In this document: one piece after another, positions 51,353 through 57,736 of the stretch
Layout of the letters: every line of letters begins with the position of its first letter
Numbering within the stretch: position 1 is the first letter of the stretch
Position numbers and translations under genes: made by a program
The notes under the pieces: generated by a model
Told to the model about the DNA's origin: nothing
The model's input: only the letters and a program-made list of their open reading frames with translations
Databases searched by the model: none
From: Candidatus Kryptoniota bacterium
Lineage (GTDB): Bacteria > Bacteroidota > Ignavibacteria > Kryptoniales > JAKASW01
Assembly (NCBI GenBank): GCA_036567965.1
Contig: DATCTN010000026.1
Location: forward strand, 1-64,000
Length of the DNA stretch: 64,000 bases
Direction of reading: 5' to 3'

Positions 51353-51481
51353 TCAGTTTGTGGCAATGAATATGGTCACCGTGACGGGGACGGAGCAAAC
51401 GCATGTGCAGTTGCATCCTGGATTGGTTGTCATGTTTGCCTCTAATGTGGAGAGGCTGGCAAACCCGAGCGGATTGAACAT
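51353..51481 (-). CDS. Cys-rich 42-residue RiPP precursor peptide
   Basis: A short gene on the reverse strand with ribosome binding site AAAGGAGGTG (51490-51499) at ideal distance from the ATG. The leader is MFNPLGFASLSTLEANMTTN; the core has NPGCNCTCVCS, with Cys at 23, 25, 27 and 29, then VPVTVTIFIATN, with Val/Ile at 31, 33, 35, 37, 39. The reading was checked codon by codon to the TGA at 51353. It sits between the exporter and the radical SAM/SPASM gene, the usual precursor position. The four alternating Cys followed by alternating aliphatic residues suit nested thioether cross-links of the sactipeptide/ranthipeptide type (inference). I do not recognise a described family with this CxCxCxC pattern. 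Overlooked easily because of its size. Confidence 0.75.
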   Translation of the reverse strand: MFNPLGFASLSTLEANMTTNPGCNCTCVCSVPVTVTIFIATN

Positions 51482-51535
51482 TTGCTTTTCACCTCCTTTG
51501 GGTAGTGATATTAATTGTCAGAATGTTTTGTGAGG

Positions 51536-53362
51536 TCATAATTCGACTGTTACTACTCTTTCTCCCTTTGCGCCACGGTTCACGATTACTTTTGGCTGAC
51601 CGGGAAGAAGGGCGTCTGTTTGTCTTTCATCCCCGTGGGAAGAGAATTGCCCGTCGAAGAGCCGTCGGTATGTCAGGCAGTTCACGTACAACTCTTCATG
51701 TGTCCCCGAGCCGATAATGGCACCTTTTTCGATAACCATTATCCTGCTCGCCGACATGACCGTTGAAAACCTATGCGCGATTACGAACGTCGTTCTGCCC
51801 TTCATTAAGTTCGCAAGGGCGTCGTGTATGAGATTCTCAGATCGTGAATCGACGGAAGAGGTCGCCTCGTCAAGGATAAGTATCCTCGGATTCCTCAAGA
51901 TTGCTCTCGCGATCGCGATACGCTGCCTTTCGCCTCCCGAAAGCTGGCTGCCTCTTTCTCCCACTTCAGTGTCGTAACCCATAGGGAGCCGCAAAATGAA
52001 CTCATGCGCATTCGCCGCCTTTGCCGCCCGAACGATTTCCTCCTCGCTGGCCTCCAGCTTTCCATATTTGATGTTTTCTTTTACTGATGCGCTGAAGAGA
52101 AACGTGTCTTGCATTACGATCCCGAACTGCTTAAGGAAGGTATCTCGTTTGAGTTGCTTTATGTCGATTCCATCAATGAAGATTCCACCGTCGTAAGAAT
52201 CGTAAAATCCCGAAAGGAGGCTGAGCAACGTGCTCTTGCCCGCCCCGCTTTCTCCGACAAGCGCGATTACATCTCCCGGTCTCACATCAAAACTGATATC
52301 ACGGAGGACCGGGACGTCAGGCTTATATGAGAACGAGACATTCCGGAACTTGACGTTCCCCCTAAACACTATGTCAATGGCATCGGCATCGTTCCTGTCC
52401 TCCGCGCATTCGTCCATAAGTCCGAAGACTCTCTCCGCAGCCGCAAGCGAGGTCTGTACCCCTAAGTTTATTCCGATAAGATTTCGGATTGGTCCGAAAA
52501 TGTTCACAGTGTAAGCGGAGAACGCCATCAATTGTCCAAGCGTGAGCATGCCACCGATGACCTGGTAGCTGCCATACCAGAGTATCGAGACGCCGGCAAA
52601 GGTGGTGCAGAGGAGTGCGATCGCAACGCTCATGGACGAGAGTACACCGAGGCGGATGTTGAGGTCTTTGTTCCTTTCGATTCCCGATTCGACCGTCCGA
52701 GAACGGAACTTCTCCAGCCCGAATGTTCTTATGAGGCGGATGCCGGCAAAACTCTCCTGGACATCCCCGTAGACTTTTGATTTTTCCTCCTGGACTTTGT
52801 GCGCGACGTCTTTTATGTGCTTGTTGAAAACCTGAACGCCTATCGCAAAAACCGGAGCGACAGATATCGCGATGAGAGTCAGACGCCAGTTAATTGCGAA
52901 TGCGATCAGGACCGTACCCGAAACAATAATGAGGTTTATGAGTGCGACTATGACTGTGTCACCGACAAGCGTGCTCGCAGCAGTCGTGTCCGCCAGGATT
53001 CTGCTTGCCAGATATCCAGTCTTTGTTTCGTCGAATATGGCGACGGGGAGTCGCTGGATTTTCTCATACAATCCCTTCTGCATCGTGCAGACAACCTCTT
53101 CGCGGAACCCGACGAGAAGCCTTCCCCTGACAAAGTCGATTAATGATCGCAGGAAATACAACCCGAGGAAGCCCGCGCCGAACTTTGAGAGTAGTACGGG
53201 GTCTTTCCGCGGGATGACGACATCGATGAGAAGAAGCAGGACGAGGGGCGTCGCGAGATCGATCGCCGCGCTGACCACGGTCAGTATCCCTGCTGCGATA
53301 AATGACCTGGCGTGCGGCTTGGCGAATGGAAGTATCCGTTTTATTATCGTCCTGTTCTGCAT
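51536..53362 (-). CDS. ABC exporter (fused membrane and ATPase domains), no peptidase domain
   Basis: A 608-residue half-transporter. Six membrane helices (about 20-310; e.g. SFIAAGILTVVSAAIDLATP) are followed by an ATPase domain: GESGAGKSTLLSLLSGF (Walker A), LSGGERQRIAIARAIL (signature), ILILDEATSSVD (Walker B), then the H-loop VIAHRFSTVMSA. It resembles MsbA-type and RiPP exporters. The N-terminal C39 leader peptidase found in many peptide exporters is absent, so the leader must be removed by another protease. It is the first gene of the reverse-strand operon exporter-peptide-maturase-membrane protein. A 54-base gap separates it from the peptide gene. Confidence 0.9.
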   Translation of the reverse strand: MQNRTIIKRILPFAKPHARSFIAAGILTVVSAAIDLATPLVLLLLIDVVIPRKDPVLLSKFGAGFLGLYFLRSLIDFVRGRLLVGFREEVVCTMQKGLYEKIQRLPVAIFDETKTGYLASRILADTTAASTLVGDTVIVALINLIIVSGTVLIAFAINWRLTLIAISVAPVFAIGVQVFNKHIKDVAHKVQEEKSKVYGDVQESFAGIRLIRTFGLEKFRSRTVESGIERNKDLNIRLGVLSSMSVAIALLCTTFAGVSILWYGSYQVIGGMLTLGQLMAFSAYTVNIFGPIRNLIGINLGVQTSLAAAERVFGLMDECAEDRNDADAIDIVFRGNVKFRNVSFSYKPDVPVLRDISFDVRPGDVIALVGESGAGKSTLLSLLSGFYDSYDGGIFIDGIDIKQLKRDTFLKQFGIVMQDTFLFSASVKENIKYGKLEASEEEIVRAAKAANAHEFILRLPMGYDTEVGERGSQLSGGERQRIAIARAILRNPRILILDEATSSVDSRSENLIHDALANLMKGRTTFVIAHRFSTVMSASRIMVIEKGAIIGSGTHEELYVNCLTYRRLFDGQFSSHGDERQTDALLPGQPKVIVNRGAKGERVVTVEL

Positions 53363-53446
53363 TTCACTCTCGCCTGGTTCTCAGCTGTGCGCCGGTGCAT
53401 CCATAGTGACGCCTCACCTGCGTGGATGAATTATGCTAGTGTAGAG

Positions 53447-53461
53447 TCAACAGGTGTGCCA
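53447..53461 (-). promoter_or_regulatory. Imperfect sigma-54-like promoter for the exporter operon
   Basis: On the reverse strand TGGCACACCTGTTGAC: a perfect TGGCAC -24 element, then TTGA where TTGC is expected at -12. It is 85 bp before the exporter start and shares the half-sites at 53608-53653 with the divergent promoter. Confidence 0.4.
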
Positions 53462-53588
53462 TGATGTGAGTGCGAATTCGCAAAGTTAATGCGGCACCGG
53501 ATCTGTTTTCCACGCCCGGCTGCACATCGCGCGCCGACTCATCGTGGATGTCCTGATCCCGCTGGAGATTAACTGCACATGCGGCCCC

Positions 53589-53602
53589 TTGTGCATGCAC
53601 AA
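53589..53602. promoter_or_regulatory. Perfect 14-bp palindrome TTGTGCATGCACAA
   Basis: An exact palindrome in the divergent promoter region, six bases from the sigma-54 activator half-sites. Suits a dimeric regulator; not found beside promoter P1. Confidence 0.5.
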
Positions 53603-53607
53603 TACAT

Positions 53608-53653
53608 AGTGGGCGGTTTCCTTCTCAAAAGGTGGGAAGCAAACCGCCCACCT
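53608..53653. promoter_or_regulatory. Inverted half-sites, putative sigma-54 activator site 2
   Basis: AGTGGGCGGTTT (53608-53619) and AAACCGCCCACCT (53641-53653), outer G to outer G 42 bp. The half-site matches that at 47322-47366, and the distance to the -24 box (51 bp) is nearly the same as there (49 bp). Confidence 0.75.
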
Positions 53654-53700
53654 AAAAAGGCAAATTCCCCGAAATCGAACTGAAAAAAGCGATTTGCCAA

Positions 53701-53716
53701 TGGCATAGCGATTGCA
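53701..53716 (+). promoter_or_regulatory. Sigma-54 promoter P2 of the permease operon
   Basis: TGGCATAGCGATTGCA: GG at 53702-53703, ten bases, GC at 53714-53715. A close match to the sigma-54 consensus, about 77 bp before the permease start. Confidence 0.8.
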
Positions 53717-53791
53717 CAAATATTGTAGCGATGAAAAGCCGGATGAATGGAAAACGGATGATGCCATGAAGAAAGCTGAGGTAACTACAGA

Positions 53792-55231
53792 ATGCTGATT
53801 ACGATAGTGAAGAAAGAGATAATGGAGAGCATATTCAGCCTTCGCTTCCCACTCTTTCTACTCGTGGGAGTGATCCTCATACCGATGGGATTCTACGTCA
53901 ATGAAGTGAATTATTCGAAGAGACTCAGCGACTATAACGAGCAGGTGAGATTGCAGGACAAAGCTCTTACTTCCTCCCAGATGTGGGATGTACTTTCGGG
54001 GAGCGTCCCCCTAAAGGGCTTTCTTCCGCCCGCACCCCTCTCTGCATTCGCAGAGGGCCTGGAAAATTCACTTCCGCGGTTCTATACATTCGGCCGCGAC
54101 GGTTTTCAACCCGGTGAGGTACCCCTGGGCGAACGGTCCGTGTTGTCCGAACTTGGAGACCTCGATTTCGCATTCATAGTGCAAATGGTACTCAGTCTTA
54201 TCGTGCTCATGTTCGGGGCGGATGTCATCTCGGGAGAAAAGGAGCTTGGAACACTCCGAGGCATCCTCTCGAACAGCGTGCCCAGGGATGTTGTCCTGTT
54301 CGGAAAGCTGATCGGTGGTTACATCTCAATCTGGCTCCCTTTCACGCTGGCGTTTCTCGCAGGCATACTCTTGCTGAGTTTTACGTCTTTTCCCCTGGGC
54401 AACCCCGATATGCTCTCAAGAGTCCTCATGGTGTTTCTCGCTTCGTCTGTCTTCATGCTTGTCTATTTTTCAATCGGCATCATGATATCTACCAGTACGT
54501 TCAGGACGAGGACATCGCTGGTTGCTATACTAGTCCTTTGGGCATTCTTCCAACTCGTGATACCTAAAGCCAGTAACATGATCGCGGACCTTGTTTATCC
54601 TGTAAGGACAGAGGCGGTGGTGTCGATGCAGAAATCGCTTGCCGCCAACACTCTCGAGAGCGAAAAATCGTCGGTCCTCGGTAAGAAATACGAAGAACTC
54701 TTCGGCGGCGGAAGTTCGCCAATCTCAGCTTCTGCAGCGGCCCAGGACGATTGGAATAAGTACCGCGAGGAGACCGACCGCAAGTACTCCGATGACGTGG
54801 CGGCGCAGCTCAACGCCATCGACGAGGGGTACGACAGGGAACGCGAGTCCCAGGCCCGGATCGGAACCGCAGTCTCCCTCATTTCGCCCGGAGCGGTATT
54901 CAGCAATTTCATAACGGACTTGTGCGGAACCGGTGAATGCGAAAGGCTAGAATACATGGACGCGGTACGCGCGCACCAACAGGTGTTGAACAAGGAGCTC
55001 TTCAGCGCCGTAAAGCAATCACCAATCACAATCCCCGGGCAATCTATGGGTACTAGCGTTTCCGTCCAACGGGTGGTGGATCTGAAATCCCTTCCCGGCT
55101 TTGAAGTGACCACAGCAGGATTTTCTGAAATATTTTCGCGGAATTTTAACGGATTCATGACGCTGGCGTTCTGGCTTATTGTTCCTTTTGCAATAGCATA
55201 CACGAGGTTCATGAGATATGACGTACGATAG
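53792..55231 (+). CDS. ABC-2-type transporter permease
   Basis: A 479-residue membrane protein. Helix 1 (FPLFLLVGVILIPMGFYV) is followed by a long periplasmic loop (about 35-125), then helices at VQMVLSLIVLMFGADVI, YISIWLPFTLAFLAGILLL and VFMLVYFSIGIMI, and LVAILVLWAFFQLVIP. A second long loop (about 265-445, with EKSSVLGKKYEELFGG) precedes the last helix (LAFWLIVPFAIAY). This matches ABC-2 permeases of the NosY/DUF3526 kind. It pairs with the ATPase encoded with a 14-base overlap. It is driven by sigma-54 promoter P2 and may export the peptide or give self-protection. Confidence 0.8.
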   Translation: MLITIVKKEIMESIFSLRFPLFLLVGVILIPMGFYVNEVNYSKRLSDYNEQVRLQDKALTSSQMWDVLSGSVPLKGFLPPAPLSAFAEGLENSLPRFYTFGRDGFQPGEVPLGERSVLSELGDLDFAFIVQMVLSLIVLMFGADVISGEKELGTLRGILSNSVPRDVVLFGKLIGGYISIWLPFTLAFLAGILLLSFTSFPLGNPDMLSRVLMVFLASSVFMLVYFSIGIMISTSTFRTRTSLVAILVLWAFFQLVIPKASNMIADLVYPVRTEAVVSMQKSLAANTLESEKSSVLGKKYEELFGGGSSPISASAAAQDDWNKYREETDRKYSDDVAAQLNAIDEGYDRERESQARIGTAVSLISPGAVFSNFITDLCGTGECERLEYMDAVRAHQQVLNKELFSAVKQSPITIPGQSMGTSVSVQRVVDLKSLPGFEVTTAGFSEIFSRNFNGFMTLAFWLIVPFAIAYTRFMRYDVR

Positions 55232-56009
55232 CCAATTAGTCGTAGAGCAAGCGTCGTCAAGTCCAGCGACGACAGCGGCCGCAGGACCCGTACGTGCAAT
55301 GATCCAGGCGGTCGATCTCACAAAGAGATACGAGGACAATCTACTCGCGCTCGATCACCTCAATCTCGAAATCAAAACCGGCCAAATTTATTGCCTCCTT
55401 GGGGCGAATGGCGCCGGGAAAACCACAGTGATAAACACGTTCTTTAATTTCATCGAGCCGACCAGCGGAACAGCGAAGATCAACGGCTTCGACTGCACGC
55501 TTGAGCCGTTGCAGGCTAAGAAATACGCCGCTTACGTCTCGGAGAATGTAATGCTCTATGGAAATTTCACTGCGAGACAGAACCTCGATTTCTTCACGAG
55601 ACTCGGGTATGGAAAAGAGGTCAGTCGCGAAAGTTGTCATATGGTGATGAGGCAGGTCGGTCTCCCTGAATCGGCATTCGAGAAACGAGTAAAGACATTC
55701 TCGAAAGGTATGCGACAGAAGCTCGGTATCGCTATCGCAATCCTCAAACAGGCGCCAGCACTCATTCTGGATGAACCGACGTCCGGGCTTGATCCGAAAG
55801 CTGCGTCGGATTTCATCGAGCTTTTGTTCAACCTGCGAATGAGTGGCAAGGCGATACTGATGTCGACACATGACGTTTTCAGGGCGAAGGAGATCGCTGA
55901 CACAATTGGAATCATGAAGGAAGGCGTTCTGATCACTGAGAAGAGCAGGGCAGAGTTTCAAGATGAAGACCTTGAGAAACTCTATTTGAAATACATGGAA
56001 GTGGAATGA
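55218..56009 (+). CDS. ABC transporter ATPase
   Basis: A 263-residue ATPase: GANGAGKTTVINTFFNFIEP (Walker A), TFSKGMRQKLGIAIAIL (signature, SKGMRQK as in CcmA/NosF-type ATPases), ALILDEPTSGLDP (Walker B), ILMSTHDVFRAKE (H-loop). The first 27 residues before MIQAVDLTKRYE are extra and may not be translated; ATG 55299 is an alternative start. It powers the permease encoded just upstream. Such ATPases act in export or in immunity to membrane-active peptides. Confidence 0.88.
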   Translation: MTYDSQLVVEQASSSPATTAAAGPVRAMIQAVDLTKRYEDNLLALDHLNLEIKTGQIYCLLGANGAGKTTVINTFFNFIEPTSGTAKINGFDCTLEPLQAKKYAAYVSENVMLYGNFTARQNLDFFTRLGYGKEVSRESCHMVMRQVGLPESAFEKRVKTFSKGMRQKLGIAIAILKQAPALILDEPTSGLDPKAASDFIELLFNLRMSGKAILMSTHDVFRAKEIADTIGIMKEGVLITEKSRAEFQDEDLEKLYLKYMEVE

Positions 56010-56122
56010 GCACTGCATTCTTCCGCAAGATGCTAAGACGGCACAGGAATCCGGTCTCTGGATTCGAGGGCGGAAAAAATGCGGGAAATATTGTGAATGT
56101 GCAAGACACAAGGAGGCGTCCA

Positions 56123-57601
56123 ATGAAAAAGCTATCGATCGTTCTCATACTGATGCTCCTGAGACCGGCAATCGGACAGGTGCTCTACAATCCGAACGAT
56201 GAAAGGTTCAAGTCTCTATACCTTGAGAAAGCCCAGAGCGATTACAAGCTTCAGAAAGATACTTTCGACAGGCAGAAGATCCTGTATGACAAAGGATTGA
56301 TCTCTCAGCAGGAGTTTGAACAATCCGAGGCGGGATTCAAGACGGCGCAGGTAACCTACCAGCAGGCGATACTTTCTCTGGCGTTTGAGCAGCCGCACGT
56401 AACGATCGACAAAGCCATCAAGTACCAGTCAAAGGATGGCTTGATTTACGTCAAGTTGACGCTGAGAAATACGACAAGCGGAATCATCGCCAATGGCGAG
56501 AAGAATGTGGAATCGTTCGGCGATATCCGGACTGACCAGCTTGCTAACATTTATGTATCTCTCCTGAACGATAATCACGCTGTCGTCAGCCAGCCATACG
56601 AAGCCAAGATCGGCATGATGAAATTCAATGAACCTGTTACAGTTGATTTTGTTCTCCTCCAGGATCTCGATTACGTCACGGTCAAGGACGTGTACGGCGA
56701 TAAGTCTGAAGAAAGGAAGATCCTCCTTCAGATGGATGAGAGCGCGAACCGGGTTCTTATCACACCGGACCAGTTTTCACAGGAGGCAGACCTCGGTTCA
56801 CAGGCGAATTACACTATGACTCTCGCGCTGTTCTCCAGCCGCAGCGACATCTACCGTTTGAGCGTCGTGAATCTTCCCAGACAGATAAGCTGGGATTTTG
56901 TGGACGCGCAGAATTCTGAAGGCCGCAATACGAGATTGTCACAGGTGAAGTTCTCTCAGGATGTGAATTCGCGGCAGCTGTCCCTGGCTTTGTACCTTCC
57001 AGATCGATATGACGGGACGACATTCAATGTCGATCAGGCAGTCGAATTCTTTGTCGTCGCGGTTCCGCGTAACGCCGAAGGGCAGACATTTGACGACACG
57101 AAGAAGTATTCCGCATCCGATCTCGACAAGATGCATGTAAGTTACGCGCGACTCGAGCTCGTGCCCAGAGGAGTGGGCAAAATTGTGGTGCAGGCGACCA
57201 ATTATTACCAGGAAATAAGACCCGGCGACAAAGTGACGATGAACCTGACGGTTCTCAATGATGGGACAAGACCGCTGGATAACATTCGCCCGCATGTGGA
57301 CGCGCCGGTAAACTGGACGCCAGTAGTCACACCGGATCTTATTGAGTCTCTTCAGCCGGGCAAAGACCAGAATGTGGTTGTCACATTAATCCCTCCGTCC
57401 GGACTGGAAGTGGGCGACTATGAAGCTACCGTAAAGACTTCAGCGTTCTCCAGCAACAGGCGGGTCGACGGCGAGAACAAGAGCATACGTATACACATAA
57501 GTTCGAAATCGAACGTCCTCGGGACGGTGATACCCGTAATGATGATACTCGGAATCGTTGCCGGAGCCGTGGTTCTCGGTGTGAAAACCGGGAGGAAGTG
57601 A
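56123..57601 (+). CDS. Exported coiled-coil/NEW3-domain protein with C-terminal anchor
   Basis: About 492 residues from MKKLSIVLILMLLRPAIGQV, a signal peptide preceded by AAGGAGG. Residues about 35-90 (LEKAQSDYKLQKDTFDRQKI, then LYDKGLISQQEFEQSEAGFK) form a helical hairpin like the coiled coil of HlyD-type adaptor proteins. The middle is beta-rich. Residues about 380-460 match a NEW3 (alpha-galactosidase-associated) domain: IRPGDKVTMNLTVLNDGTRP and QPGKDQNVVVTLIPPSGLEV. A C-terminal helix (VIPVMMILGIVAGAVVLGV) anchors it in the inner membrane. It could be the periplasmic partner of the ABC permease. An upstream Met at 56006 precedes sequence without a signal peptide and is rejected. Confidence 0.75.
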   Translation: MKKLSIVLILMLLRPAIGQVLYNPNDERFKSLYLEKAQSDYKLQKDTFDRQKILYDKGLISQQEFEQSEAGFKTAQVTYQQAILSLAFEQPHVTIDKAIKYQSKDGLIYVKLTLRNTTSGIIANGEKNVESFGDIRTDQLANIYVSLLNDNHAVVSQPYEAKIGMMKFNEPVTVDFVLLQDLDYVTVKDVYGDKSEERKILLQMDESANRVLITPDQFSQEADLGSQANYTMTLALFSSRSDIYRLSVVNLPRQISWDFVDAQNSEGRNTRLSQVKFSQDVNSRQLSLALYLPDRYDGTTFNVDQAVEFFVVAVPRNAEGQTFDDTKKYSASDLDKMHVSYARLELVPRGVGKIVVQATNYYQEIRPGDKVTMNLTVLNDGTRPLDNIRPHVDAPVNWTPVVTPDLIESLQPGKDQNVVVTLIPPSGLEVGDYEATVKTSAFSSNRRVDGENKSIRIHISSKSNVLGTVIPVMMILGIVAGAVVLGVKTGRK

Positions 57602-57736
57602 GAAAATGCCGCTCAGCAGCCGTATTTCCGGAATTTCGATTCAGGTAGTATCGCGAAACGCTTTCACCCCGAAAGCAGCGGTCTCGTCGGTTCGGAATTC
57701 ACCGCTCTGTCGGAGGTTTTGGTGAGAGAGGACTCG

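Noticed and set aside
51282-51533. Forward-strand open frame of 83 codons over the peptide gene
   Set aside because: It is the antisense shadow of the Cys-rich peptide and hairpin; no ribosome binding site on that strand.
57606-57725. A 39-codon ORF after the NEW3 gene with GGAGG upstream
   Set aside because: The GGAGG is within the end of the preceding gene, the peptide has no precursor-like features, and there is no support beyond the ORF itself.
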